Assembly: GCF_042680805.1 (NCBI RefSeq)
Contig: NZ_JBHUEM010000055.1
Span: forward strand, 1 to 64,000
DNA from: Bacillus_CJ salitolerans
Lineage (GTDB): Bacteria; Bacillota; Bacilli; Bacillales; SA4
Length of the DNA: 64,000 nt
Direction: 5' to 3'
The translations under genes and the position numbers were made by a program. Position 1 is the first letter of the stretch. The number at the start of each line of letters is the position of its first letter. Positions 52,046-61,281 of the stretch are shown here, one piece after another. Below the pieces are notes generated by a model. It ran no database searches. It was not told where the DNA came from and saw nothing but the letters and a program-made list of their open reading frames with translations.

Positions 52046-52263
52046 TTTATATCCCGTTCCAACTGGCGCTAAGACCCCCACTTCAAAACTTTAGATGCAT
52101 CGAGAAGTTTAAGTAGTGGAGGATAAGCACCAGTAAGAACCTTGTATAGGAACACAGACTAAAGTCGCCACCTCCTGTGGCAACGTCTGTGTGACCCACA
52201 GTGTGGGCCTCAACTAACAATCAGTGGGGATGAGGAACCCCCCTGATTGAAGTTTCACTTTAT
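52046..52263. mobile_element. MITE-like element, long form
   Basis: Left palindrome as in the short form, then hairpins CCACCTCCTGTGG, ACCCACAGTGTGGG(C) and ATCAGTGGGG / CCCCCCTGAT, ending GATTGAAGTTTCACTTTAT. No ORF. About 85 percent like the 60514 copy by eye. The right-hand hairpin cluster ending at the element border resembles a TnpB-type guide-RNA scaffold; see findings. Confidence 0.8.
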
Positions 52264-52445
52264 CAATATGTAAAGTATACGTGGTGAGAGGGATGGATGT
52301 CACGGGTTAAATATTGCTTAAAAAGTTTAGGTTAATTATCTTTGTCAATAACCAACTAGTGATAGATTGGAGGTTTTTTATAGGAATTGTCGAATTTGTG
52401 GTAGAAAGACGATTAAGGTAACCTGGTATAAGGAGGTGGATATGA

Positions 52446-53165
52446 TTGTGGAGTGTTAGTTTCAATATCATAGATTTAGTAATTGGTATTTTTGGATGGT
52501 TAACAGTAGGGTATCTAGCTTATCGCATATTTGCGAGACTACCGTATAAACCTAAGGTTTGGAAGATCGTAATCGTTATTGTAGTGGGACTTTTTACTTT
52601 TTCAATTAATTGGAATGCGTGGGATACTCTCATAAGAATTCCTATTTTACCTCTAGGTGTCTGGATTTTGTATGCGGTTCTAAAAAGAAAGGAAGGAAGA
52701 TGGGAAAATTATCGTTTATTCGCTTGGTTAGGATTTGGGGCTAATTTCATTTTTATCTGTTTTCATTTCATTTCTATTCCTATACAACATGGATTCTATC
52801 CTCCTGATAAGCCGTCCACCTACATATCAGATGTAACCGACGCTTCAGTTGTTCAATTCCATCCATCAGCTAATGATTGGTCACTACATCAAGAAATACT
52901 TATGGAACAAATGGATGAGTTCAAACCAGATAGAATTATGAATCAACAATGGTATGAAGAGACTTATATGAATGCTGAATCAAACAATAGAAGAGAACGA
53001 TTTCCATACCTTTTAGCCAACTCTAAACCAAAATGGGGTAGCGGTATTCATTGTACCATTTATATTGAGGATGATGGAAAAGGGATTTTAATTGGAACCG
53101 CTAAACAACAGCTTTATTTTCGCTCCGAACGATCCATCTTAAGGGAGGGGAAGCAAAGTGAATAA
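52446..53165 (+). CDS. Membrane protein with extracytoplasmic domain
   Basis: 239 residues from TTG 52446 (AAGGAGG eight bases upstream). Four spans in the first 120 residues, then a soluble domain with FHPSANDWSLHQEILMEQ and IHCTIYIEDDGKGILIGTA. The next gene overlaps its end by eight bases. Unknown family. Confidence 0.65.
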   Translation: MWSVSFNIIDLVIGIFGWLTVGYLAYRIFARLPYKPKVWKIVIVIVVGLFTFSINWNAWDTLIRIPILPLGVWILYAVLKRKEGRWENYRLFAWLGFGANFIFICFHFISIPIQHGFYPPDKPSTYISDVTDASVVQFHPSANDWSLHQEILMEQMDEFKPDRIMNQQWYEETYMNAESNNRRERFPYLLANSKPKWGSGIHCTIYIEDDGKGILIGTAKQQLYFRSERSILREGKQSE

Positions 53166-53916
53166 GAAAAAAATAGTATATTTTGGAAGTGGAATCGTAG
53201 TCGCATTATTTTCCGTTATGATTTACAGCTTTTATTTTTCATCCCCTTCTCCTTTTCCATCAGAAGAGGAGTTAATTGAAGAGATGACGAAGGTTTTTCC
53301 AGAAGCCGAAGTAAGTCAAATAAGAGAAGTTATTGATGTAACTGACCGTGAAAAGTTCGTTCCGATCGTTACAAAGAAAGATAGCTATGGCAAAAGCTTC
53401 TGGGTATGGGACAAATATAAATGGCAAGTGACCTATATTGATATGACTGGGAATCCACTTATTTGGAAGGCGAATGAAGAAGATCCATCAACGTATCATA
53501 TTGTTTGGAACATCCATCCTGATGATCAATTGAAACATATTAAATTCTATATGGTTAGAGATAGAGGGTATAGAACAACAGAAGGTACATATGAAACGTA
53601 CTACCCAAGAGTACAAATGGATCAAACCATTTCACTGGAAAAAAAGTCTTATGGTGTTATGCAAATCCCTAAGGAGTGGTCTGTCTTTATTACCTCTTTA
53701 AACAATGCGCAATTTGTTCAGCAACCAGACTTGTTCTTTACTAATTTCTATTCTGAACAGCAGGTTTTTTATGGCTGGACTCCATATGGTCAAGATAACA
53801 AATTGAGTTTCCCCGAAAACTCTGTAAATGGTACTGGATATTCAAATGGTGGAGTAAATACAGAGCATGTCATGATATTGGATGAAAATGAAATAGAAAT
53901 ATGGAAGGAAGAATAG
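53158..53916 (+). CDS. Membrane-anchored extracellular protein
   Basis: 252 residues, GTG start inside the previous gene (GGGAGGGG upstream). One span at about 6-27, then an outer domain rich in Trp/Tyr (KSFWVWDKYKWQVTYIDM, WNIHPDDQLKHIKFYMV). Probably works with the preceding membrane protein. Family not recognised. Confidence 0.65.
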   Translation: MNKKKIVYFGSGIVVALFSVMIYSFYFSSPSPFPSEEELIEEMTKVFPEAEVSQIREVIDVTDREKFVPIVTKKDSYGKSFWVWDKYKWQVTYIDMTGNPLIWKANEEDPSTYHIVWNIHPDDQLKHIKFYMVRDRGYRTTEGTYETYYPRVQMDQTISLEKKSYGVMQIPKEWSVFITSLNNAQFVQQPDLFFTNFYSEQQVFYGWTPYGQDNKLSFPENSVNGTGYSNGGVNTEHVMILDENEIEIWKEE

Positions 53917-53919
53917 TAA

Positions 53920-53978
53920 GCAGGGACGGTTCTTCTGCTTCCAAAAGGAAGCAAGAGAACCGTCCCTACTTTTTTTCT
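53920..53978 (+). terminator. GGGACGGTTCTT-family terminator
   Basis: AGGGACGGTTCTTCTGCTTCC and its near-perfect complement GGAAGCAAGAGAACCGTCCCT (53922-53967), then a seven-T run. Confidence 0.9.
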
Positions 53979-54120
53979 AGCAAAAAGAGATAATATTCTG
54001 ATAAATTAAGTAATATAAAGAATATAGATTAGTAGGAAAGAAAGAAGAGGTAGAGTATCGTAGCTAGCTGTTTTTACCGAGGAAACTAAACCCTAAACCC
54101 AAAAAACAAGGAGAATCCAA

Positions 54121-54894
54121 ATGATTAGTGATTCCTTCTTTACGTTTATGATCTTCATTGGTGTTATCATCCCTATTGTTAGTATGGCGCTTTTAATGGT
54201 GTTAAATCTATTTGAAGAGGAAATGGATGTGCTAGAGGTCGAGAATGCTAGGGTGAAGCTGGAGAAGGAGCTGCAGCTTAGTGAGTATGCTCAGTTAAAT
54301 CAGCAGATTCAGCCCCATTTTTTATTTAATACACTGAATTCCTTTATTTCGTTAGGTAGATTAGGGCGTTCCAAGGAGATAGTCGCAGCCATGGAAAGGT
54401 TCTCACTGTTTCTTCGTTATCGTTATAAAAATAAACAAACGCTCGTTCCATTTCGATTAGAGCTTGAATATACAAAGCATTATTTGTATATCCAACAATT
54501 AAGGTTTGGAAAGAAGCTGTTCGTCTATTTCCATATCGATGAGGATGCTATTGAAACGACGATTCCCCCTTATACGCTGCAAACGTTGACTGAAAATGCC
54601 TTTAAGCATGGACTTGAAAAACGAGAAGGTGAAAAAGTGCTAGAAATTGAGCTTACGAGAGAGGGGAATTGGGTGCTACTCAAGGTGAAGGATAATGGGG
54701 CGGAAAGCATCCCCTCAAACTACGAAAAAAGAGGAATTGGGCTCATCAATCTTAAGAAACGACTAGAGCTGCTGTTTGACTTATATACGTATGTAGATAT
54801 AAAGAAGGACACTGATGATCATACGGTCGCAGCGGTGTTATTTCCGTATACTCCTGAGGAGGTTTTGGAGAATGAACATTCTATTAGTGGATGA
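54121..54894 (+). CDS. LytS/YesM-type sensor histidine kinase, short
   Basis: 257 residues. Only one membrane span (about 8-30) and a coiled coil; no recognisable input domain. The His_kinase domain has LNQQIQPHFLFNTLNSF (phospho-His66), followed by an ATPase domain with LTENAFKHG, KVKDNG and GIGLINLKKRL. It should phosphorylate the overlapping response regulator. Lack of a sensor suggests that another protein, perhaps the SSS-like membrane protein two genes on, supplies the signal. Confidence 0.88.
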   Translation: MISDSFFTFMIFIGVIIPIVSMALLMVLNLFEEEMDVLEVENARVKLEKELQLSEYAQLNQQIQPHFLFNTLNSFISLGRLGRSKEIVAAMERFSLFLRYRYKNKQTLVPFRLELEYTKHYLYIQQLRFGKKLFVYFHIDEDAIETTIPPYTLQTLTENAFKHGLEKREGEKVLEIELTREGNWVLLKVKDNGAESIPSNYEKRGIGLINLKKRLELLFDLYTYVDIKKDTDDHTVAAVLFPYTPEEVLENEHSISG

Positions 54895-55573
54895 TGAATA
54901 CCTAGAGCTTGAACAGCTTCAATATTTGATTAAAACAAAGTTTCCGATGTGGAATATTTATGTAGCTGAAGATGGAAGCAAGGCGTTATCGATTGCCAGG
55001 GCTGTGACCTTCCCTTTAGCACTCATTGATATTCAGCTTCCAGGTGATTCAGGTCTTACCCTAATAAAAAAGCTTCGAAACATACAGCCTAGTATCTCTA
55101 CGATTATCATTTCGGCTCATCAGGAGTTCCAATATGCACAGGAAGCGATTATGCTCAATGTCACCGGCTATGTGGTAAAACCGGTAATAGAAAATGAGCT
55201 TTTTGAAGTCATACATAAGTTTTTACACGCATCGAATCAAGTGTATGGAAAATCAAAGGTTGTCCAGCAGATGCTAGACCGAATTCATGAAGATTATCAG
55301 GAAAAACTGAGTTTAACAACGATTGCCCATCAGCTCCATATGAATGCTCCGCATTTGAGTAAAAAGTTTGCCGAAGAAGTGGGTATGAACTTTAAAGACT
55401 ACCTGATCAAATACCGAATTGAACAAGCCAAGGTACAAATGAAAAGAGACCCACACGCATCCATTAACGATATTTCAGATGCCGTCGGTTTTACAAGTCA
55501 GCACCATTTTAGTAACTCTTTTAAGAAACATGAGAAAACCACTCCCACCAAGTATAAGGAACGATTTGTATGA
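54872..55573 (+). CDS. YesN-type response regulator with AraC output
   Basis: 233 residues from ATG 54872 (GAGGAGG upstream), overlapping the kinase gene by 23 bases. Receiver domain: VDDE acidic pair, phospho-Asp53 in ALIDIQLPG, and VVKPV lysine. C-terminal AraC-type double HTH (LTTIAHQLHMNAPHLSKKFA, INDISDAVGFTSQHHFSNSF). Likely activates the formamidase/permease genes downstream. Confidence 0.9.
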   Translation: MNILLVDDEYLELEQLQYLIKTKFPMWNIYVAEDGSKALSIARAVTFPLALIDIQLPGDSGLTLIKKLRNIQPSISTIIISAHQEFQYAQEAIMLNVTGYVVKPVIENELFEVIHKFLHASNQVYGKSKVVQQMLDRIHEDYQEKLSLTTIAHQLHMNAPHLSKKFAEEVGMNFKDYLIKYRIEQAKVQMKRDPHASINDISDAVGFTSQHHFSNSFKKHEKTTPTKYKERFV

Positions 55574-56913
55574 CGGATATCACGGTATTATTTGCACTTG
55601 CGATTGTTTCATTAATCATCGTCATGCCTGTTGTGGCAGAGGATCGCCTCATCGCTCATTATGTACGTCTGCCTAAACCTATAGGTGTCGGGAAGGGGAC
55701 GACTTTGTTACTTGGAAGATTGGTATCAGGATTTTCCATTGTGGTCCCGATGTATTTAACCGTTCAAAATGGCGTATTAGCCGGAGGAGTGTTTGCCCTA
55801 GGGGTTGTAAGCTCGATCTTCTTTTACTCCTATATTATTTCTAAATCAGGGAATAGCTTATTTGATTTCTTGGATCAATTAGCCCCGTTATCAAAAATCC
55901 AATTAACGATTATTTGCCTAGGGAGTAACCTAGTGTATCTTTTTTTACAGGTCGTGCTAGTGGGTGTAACATTACATGAATTAATCGGAACACCATATCG
56001 TGTCACGATTTTCATCGTGACCTTATTTTGTATGATCTATGCAGGGATAGGAGGCATTCGTGGAATCAGGATGTTATCTTTTCCGTTTCTAGCGATCCTG
56101 TTTTTCTCCGCGATGGTGATTCCGTTAACCTTATTTTTAATCAAAGGGATTCATCCTGTTTATTCTAATTTATCCATGACGAATTCCAATTTAATAATCG
56201 AGCCATTGTCAAACCTACTCATCTATTTTATTACCTTTGTTTGTACAACTAGTTTTTTGTTCTCTGATCTTTATCTTCGAATGCGAGTGTTAGATATAAA
56301 GGAAAAAAGACAGCGTGCTTCTCTTTCCTATGCCAGTTTTTGCTGGAGTGCCATTCCACTTGCTTTTACGGCTCTCACCATTTACGTTCTCTCCCAAATA
56401 GGAGAGGCATCATTTGAAAACGTTTTGAATGCAATGAAGGACGAGGTCTCAGGGTTTATCTTTTTATGTGTCCTGTTATCGTGGGTGATTTCATTTGTCG
56501 TCGGAATTGGAACCTCCCTACAAGGAATCATTAGTCACCTACAGCTATTACATGTTCCAACAGAAAAAGAGCAGTGGCTGAGATTAAAGCTTGGCTATCT
56601 ATTTGGATTTATCATCGTAATTTTATTAATAATACCGGATGTCAGTATGAATGGAGTCCTTTCGTCCATAAAATGGTACCTTTTCTTCTTAGTGGGGATG
56701 AGTGTTCCGATTGTGACAACTATGATGTTCACTCATCGCTTTAACTTCAGCCTTCCCCTTACTTCTGTTGTTTTATTGTCGAGTGTTTGGGTAGTAGCAA
56801 CGATTGCCCTTTCATTTTATGTCCAATTACTTCTTACCTTTTTGATCTCGTGTTTACTATCATTTGGATTTATTTTTATAAAAATTAAAATATTGCAAAA
56901 ACAACAAAAATGA
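55570..56913 (+). CDS. SSS-like polytopic membrane protein
   Basis: 447 residues with about 13 hydrophobic spans; ATG overlaps the regulator stop (ATGA). The pattern SKSGNSLFDFLDQLAPLSKI and IYAGIGGIRGIRMLSFPFLA resembles the sodium:solute symporter superfamily, though classic sodium-site residues are hard to place. Coupled translation with the two-component pair suggests a transporter that reports on its substrate, or a pure sensor. Confidence 0.75.
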   Translation: MTDITVLFALAIVSLIIVMPVVAEDRLIAHYVRLPKPIGVGKGTTLLLGRLVSGFSIVVPMYLTVQNGVLAGGVFALGVVSSIFFYSYIISKSGNSLFDFLDQLAPLSKIQLTIICLGSNLVYLFLQVVLVGVTLHELIGTPYRVTIFIVTLFCMIYAGIGGIRGIRMLSFPFLAILFFSAMVIPLTLFLIKGIHPVYSNLSMTNSNLIIEPLSNLLIYFITFVCTTSFLFSDLYLRMRVLDIKEKRQRASLSYASFCWSAIPLAFTALTIYVLSQIGEASFENVLNAMKDEVSGFIFLCVLLSWVISFVVGIGTSLQGIISHLQLLHVPTEKEQWLRLKLGYLFGFIIVILLIIPDVSMNGVLSSIKWYLFFLVGMSVPIVTTMMFTHRFNFSLPLTSVVLLSSVWVVATIALSFYVQLLLTFLISCLLSFGFIFIKIKILQKQQK

Positions 56914-56975
56914 ATGCAAAAATGAAGATAAGCCTTCCGTTATAATGAAGAAAAATGATGGGAGGCGATTTATTT

Positions 56976-57881
56976 TTGAGTACGTTACTTGAGTGTAAGC
57001 ATTCATTTTACGCGTTCAGTAAAGAAAACAAACCGTTTATGGAGGTTTCATCCGGCTCAAGGATTACAATTGAGACGTTTGACTGTTTTCAAAATCAAAT
57101 CCGTTCCAATGACACATCTGTAACTTCTATTGATTGGAATAAAATTAATCCTGCAACTGGACCTGTTTACGTAAAGGAAGCAAAGGTTGGAGATGTGTTA
57201 AAAGTTAAAATTGAAAATATTGAATTAGATGACCTTGGGGTAATGGCTGTTGGGCCTGATCTTGGTGTGATGGGACATCGAATTGAAAAGTTTGAAGCAA
57301 GGGTAATTCCAATTAAGGAAGGGAAAGCCATTTTCAATGAAACCCTTCAAATTCCTCTGAATCCGATGATTGGAGTAATTGGGGTAGCTCCAGCAGGGGA
57401 AGAGGTATCATGTGGAACACCTGGATCACATGGTGGAAATATGGATACTACCTTGATTACAACAGGGGCAACCCTTTATTTTCCAGTGTTTGCAGATGGA
57501 GCGCTTTTTGGTCTTGGTGATTTACATGCAGCAATGGGAGATGGAGAAATCGGTGTTTCTGGGATTGAAATACCAGGAAAGGTCACGGTTACTTTAGAGG
57601 TGATTAAAGGACACACTATCCATCATCCAGTATTAGAAAATGAAGATGGAATGGCTTTTATTGTCTCAGCGAAAACCTTAGATGAAGCGGTCAAGACATC
57701 CGTCGAGGTTGCAATTGATACCCTGCTGCCACAAACTGATTTAACATTAAATCATTTTACCATGGCGATGAGTGCAATGGGCCAAACACAGATTTCTCAG
57801 GTAGTCGATCCTTTATTAACCGCGCGATTCTTTGTTCCAAAATCCTTCTTAGACGCTTATCAGATTACGTTATTTCAATAA
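56976..57881 (+). CDS. Acetamidase/formamidase family enzyme
   Basis: 302 residues from TTG 56976, placed after GGGAGG; ATG 56955 lies before that site. FmdA/AmdA-type: PATGPVYVKEAKVGDVLKV, GVIGVAPAGEEVSCGTPGSH, GGNMDTTLITTGATLYFPV and FGLGDLHAAMGDGEI are all diagnostic. These zinc-type enzymes release ammonia from formamide or acetamide. The APC permease just after it likely imports the amide or exports a product. Confidence 0.9.
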   Translation: MSTLLECKHSFYAFSKENKPFMEVSSGSRITIETFDCFQNQIRSNDTSVTSIDWNKINPATGPVYVKEAKVGDVLKVKIENIELDDLGVMAVGPDLGVMGHRIEKFEARVIPIKEGKAIFNETLQIPLNPMIGVIGVAPAGEEVSCGTPGSHGGNMDTTLITTGATLYFPVFADGALFGLGDLHAAMGDGEIGVSGIEIPGKVTVTLEVIKGHTIHHPVLENEDGMAFIVSAKTLDEAVKTSVEVAIDTLLPQTDLTLNHFTMAMSAMGQTQISQVVDPLLTARFFVPKSFLDAYQITLFQ

Positions 57882-57919
57882 ATGTTTTAAGATGAAAGCA
57901 TTTGAAAGGGGAAAAATGG

Positions 57920-59287
57920 ATGGAACCACAAGTAAAAGAAACAAAGCTAGAAAACTTTGGTTATAAGCAGGAGCTTAAGCGTTCACTTACATTTTGGGAT
58001 TTATTAATTTATGGTCTTGTGTTTATGGTACCGATTGCACCGTTTGGAATTTATGGGTATGTGGCTCAAGGGTCGAATGGGATGGTTGCCCTTGCTTATT
58101 TAATCGGTATGGTGGGGATGATCTTTACGGCATTAAGCTATGCAAGAATGTCTGAGGCTTTTCCAATTGCAGGTTCCGTTTATTCCTATGCCCAACGCGG
58201 TATCAATGAAACGGTTGGCTTTTTTGCAGGATGGGCGATTCTATTAGACTATATTTTGATTCCAGCTTTACTGTACTTAGTGAGTGCAGCAGCGCTTGCA
58301 GATATTGTTCCGGGTGTTCCAATGTTTGTGTGGTTAGTTGTGTTTATTGGAATTAATACCGTGATTAACGTCCTTGGGATTGAAATTACAGCTAAAGCGA
58401 ACAAGGTCATTGTCGTTTTAGAATTAATTGTGCTTGCTGTTTTCGTTGTAGCTGGGATCATTGCGATTAGTGCCGGTGTAAATGGGGCAGAATTTTCGTT
58501 TAAGCCTATATATGATGGTGATCATTTCAGTTTGGGACTTGTGATGGGAGCTGTTTCGATTGCGGTTTTAAGCTTCTTAGGCTTTGATGCCATCTCTACT
58601 TTAGCTGAAGAAACAAAGGGAGGAAGAAAGGTTGTCGGAAATGCAGTTATTTTTTCATTACTAGTCGTAGGTGTTCTATTTATTATTCAAACATGGGTAG
58701 CCGCCCTGATATGGCCAGATTATACAACCTTTGAAAATGCAGATGTTGCCTTCTATCAAATTGCAGAACAAGCAGGTGGTCCATGGTTAAAATGGACAAC
58801 AATTATTGCCACTGCTCTCGCTTGGGGTATTGCTGACGCCCTTGTTGCACAAGCGGCCATCTCCAGAATTTTATACAGTATGGCGCGTGATAAGAAATTA
58901 CCAAAAATTCTATCAAAAGTACATCCGAAGTTCCAAACTCCATATGCAAGTACGTTAGTCGTTGCCGTCATTTCTTTAATCGTTACAACGGTCTTTGCAT
59001 CTAAGATTGGTAGCTTAGCTTCGCTTGTTAACTTTGGTGCCTTAACGGCATTTTTATTCTTACACATATCCGTCATTTATTACTTCTTAAAGAAACAAAA
59101 GAGTAAAGATTTCTTTAATCATTTGATCTTGCCGGGAATTGGTCTGTTAATCATCGGCTTTGTTTGGTTCAGCCTGGATGCTACCTCGAAGCAATTAGGC
59201 TTTATCTGGCTCGGCCTAGGTATTCTTTATATGATTTATTTAAAGTTAGCGAAAAAGGATTCGTCTATTTCAGAGGACTTGCAATAA
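57920..59287 (+). CDS. APC family amino acid/amine permease
   Basis: 455 residues from ATG 57920 (GAAAGGGGAAAAATGG upstream). Twelve spans, with the APC helix-1 motif MVPIAPFGIYGYVAQGS and SYARMSEAFPIAGSVYSYAQ in helix 2-3. Closest in style to PuuP-like or other amine/amino-acid importers. Follows the formamidase gene by 38 bases, so they share an operon. Confidence 0.9.
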   Translation: MEPQVKETKLENFGYKQELKRSLTFWDLLIYGLVFMVPIAPFGIYGYVAQGSNGMVALAYLIGMVGMIFTALSYARMSEAFPIAGSVYSYAQRGINETVGFFAGWAILLDYILIPALLYLVSAAALADIVPGVPMFVWLVVFIGINTVINVLGIEITAKANKVIVVLELIVLAVFVVAGIIAISAGVNGAEFSFKPIYDGDHFSLGLVMGAVSIAVLSFLGFDAISTLAEETKGGRKVVGNAVIFSLLVVGVLFIIQTWVAALIWPDYTTFENADVAFYQIAEQAGGPWLKWTTIIATALAWGIADALVAQAAISRILYSMARDKKLPKILSKVHPKFQTPYASTLVVAVISLIVTTVFASKIGSLASLVNFGALTAFLFLHISVIYYFLKKQKSKDFFNHLILPGIGLLIIGFVWFSLDATSKQLGFIWLGLGILYMIYLKLAKKDSSISEDLQ

Positions 59288-59347
59288 TCGTTTGGTTAAA
59301 GGGGTACAGTTTATTTCTGTCCCCATACCTAACAATAACGTTTGGAA

Positions 59348-59398
59348 CAGGGGACGGTTCTTCTGCTTCTAGTATGGAAGCGGGAGAACCGTCTCTTC
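59348..59398 (+). terminator. GGGACGGTTCTT-family terminator
   Basis: GGGGACGGTTCTTCTGCTTC ... GAAGCGGGAGAACCGTCTC (59350-59394), ending the formamidase/permease operon. Confidence 0.75.
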
Positions 59399-59403
59399 GT
59401 CTT

Positions 59404-59439
59404 TATTTAGTTGACTTAGTCAACTAAATATTTTATGCT
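59404..59439 (+). promoter_or_regulatory. Promoter overlapped by a perfect 27-base palindrome
   Basis: Arms 59404-59416 and 59418-59430 are exact inverted repeats (TATTTAGTTGACT). TTGACT (59411-59416) plus 17 bases plus TATGCT (59434-59439) forms a sigma-A promoter whose -35 sits in the palindrome. This is what a MarR-type autorepressor site looks like. Confidence 0.8.
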
Positions 59440-59488
59440 ATAGTTAGTTGTAATTTTCAAACTATTGATATAGAGGGGTGGTAGTGAG

Positions 59489-60409
59489 ATGGATAGGCTT
59501 CAATATGCAGAAAAGATTAGGAAATTCAACCGTTATTATGCGAGCGTTTTAGGTAAAATCGATCAAGAAATTTATCATCAACCTTATCCATTAACGGAAG
59601 CAAGTGTCATTACTGAAATTAAGGTTAGGAATGGTTGTACAGCAACAGAAGTGAGAGAAGATCTAGGAATTGACCGTGGTTATATGAGTAGAATCCTTCA
59701 AAAGTTTGAAGATGAAAAAATTATTTATAAAGAGCAATCTTCTGTTGATAAACGGCAATACCTTCTTTATCTTACTGTCGATGGTAATGAAATTTATCAA
59801 AAGCTAGTAGAAACGGCCAATCGTGAAGTTGGAAAAATGATAGAATGCATACCTACTAATGAATTAAACCGGCTAATCAGTTCAATGGAATCCATAGAAT
59901 CCATTTTTTCAACCGAACACGTTCTTCAGCCAAATGTCTCCATTCGACCTTTTCAACCAGGAGATGTTGGTTTCGTCGCTCACCTTCATGGTAGGTTATA
60001 CGAACATACATATAAATTTGGGGAAATGTTTGAATATTACGTGATGAAGGGTTTAACAGAATTTATGATTAATACCGATGGGGGAGAGCTATGGATTGCC
60101 GAAGTGGATGGGAAAATGGTTGGTTCCATTGCCATCACAAAATCTAATGATTCTGTTGCCCAGCTAAGGTGGTTTATTCTCGATGAGAACTATCATGGTA
60201 TGGGTATAGGGAAGAAGTTGATGGAGACGGCTATTCATTTCTGTAAAGAACAAGGTTACAAACATATATTTTTATGGACAGTCAATATTTTAGACACAGC
60301 ACGTTATCTTTATAAAAAGTATCAGTTCAAATTAACTGAAGAAAGACCAAATCATGAATGGACAGGAACAAAGTTAATCGAAGAACGATGGGATTTAAAT
60401 CTTACTTAA
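59489..60409 (+). CDS. MarR-GNAT fusion regulator/acetyltransferase
   Basis: 306 residues. Residues ~1-145: MarR winged helix (VREDLGIDRGYMSRILQKFE, EQSSVDKRQYLLYLT wing). Residues ~150-306: GNAT with GMGIGKKLMETAIHFCKEQG and the acceptor-side end TARYLYKKYQFKL. Such fusions both bind DNA and acetylate a small amine. The palindrome over its own promoter predicts autorepression. GAGGGGTGG ribosome site. Confidence 0.9.
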   Translation: MDRLQYAEKIRKFNRYYASVLGKIDQEIYHQPYPLTEASVITEIKVRNGCTATEVREDLGIDRGYMSRILQKFEDEKIIYKEQSSVDKRQYLLYLTVDGNEIYQKLVETANREVGKMIECIPTNELNRLISSMESIESIFSTEHVLQPNVSIRPFQPGDVGFVAHLHGRLYEHTYKFGEMFEYYVMKGLTEFMINTDGGELWIAEVDGKMVGSIAITKSNDSVAQLRWFILDENYHGMGIGKKLMETAIHFCKEQGYKHIFLWTVNILDTARYLYKKYQFKLTEERPNHEWTGTKLIEERWDLNLT

Positions 60410-60513
60410 GGAAAAGTAAAGAAAGTACGATTACGAATAGTAGTGAGCGATACGTCTATGCAGTTATGAAGAAAAACAGAAGGTGGAACATGTTTTAAAG
60501 GAGTACGTTTCCG

Positions 60514-60717
60514 TTTATCCCGTTCCAACTGATGCTAAGACCCCCACTTCAAAACGTTAGATGAATCGAGAAGTTTAAGTGGGGGATAAGCGCCAGTAAG
60601 AACCCTGAAAAGGAACACAAACTAAAGTCGCCACCTCCTGTGGCAACGTCTGTGTGACCCACAGTGTGGGCCGGGGCTAACAATCGAACCCCCCCACTGA
60701 TTGAAGTTTCACTTTAT
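60514..60717. mobile_element. MITE-like element, long form
   Basis: Flanked on the left by TTTAT (60514-60518). Same order of hairpins as 52046, ending CCCACTGATTGAAGTTTCAC TTTAT. One base change in the left arm (GATGCT for GGCGCT) breaks the first stem slightly. Confidence 0.8.
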
Positions 60718-60788
60718 AAAGTAAGTATGTTATGAAATAAGATCGTTTAATGGTTTGTTAGGGTAAAATTATACAAAAGGGGATTGCC

Positions 60789-60975
60789 ATGAAAACGACA
60801 AAACCACATCAAAAACGTTGTGGGCTATAAGTATAGCTGCAAACATTCTCTAATCTGTTTATTGCTCGGATTACTATCATCTAATTTTTGGGTATTATTG
60901 ATTGGATTGGTTATCGTTTTCCTTTTATCTATAGAGATGGTAAAAAAGACTATTGAAGAAATAAGAGTGAAGTAA
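60789..60975 (+). pseudogene. Frameshifted small membrane protein
   Basis: ATG with AAAAGGGGATTGCC upstream starts MKTTKPHQKRCGL then stops; the shifted frame gives LLLGLLSSNFWVLLIGLVIV and IEMVKKTIEEIRVK. Two spans and a charged tail. One-base frameshift near 60818. Confidence 0.5.
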
Positions 60976-60987
60976 GCAAAATTTCTC

Positions 60988-61184
60988 CAAAAGGGAGTAT
61001 GGAACTTAATACTTATTTATGGGATCTTCCTGTACGGTTTTCCTTTTGGTCTATTTATGGCATTTGAAAGCTGGGGCCGTACAGCATTATTAGCCCATTA
61101 AGTGGAGGCAGTATTTACGGTTCACTCATGTATTTTTTTATGAAAAATAATTACAATAAACATACAAATGTGAACTTAAAATGA
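60988..61184 (+). pseudogene. Frameshifted small membrane protein
   Basis: First frame GVWNLILIYGIFLYGFPFGL to TALLAH, then stop; next frame GGSIYGSLMYFFMKNNYNK to the stop at 61184. Together a two- to three-span protein, probably co-transcribed with the preceding broken gene. Confidence 0.45.
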
Positions 61185-61193
61185 AGAAAGCAG

Positions 61194-61238
61194 GTGACGG
61201 TTCTTCAGATCCCATAAAGGAAGCAAGATACCGTCCAT
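61194..61238 (+). repeat. Degenerate GGGACGGTTCTT hairpin
   Basis: GTGACGGTTCTTCAGATCCC ... GGAAGCAAGATACCGTCC; mutated member of the family seen at 49061, 53920 and 59348. Confidence 0.6.
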
Positions 61239-61281
61239 CTGCTTCATGGCCATAAGGTCTTCGTATATAGGAGGTGTTGTC

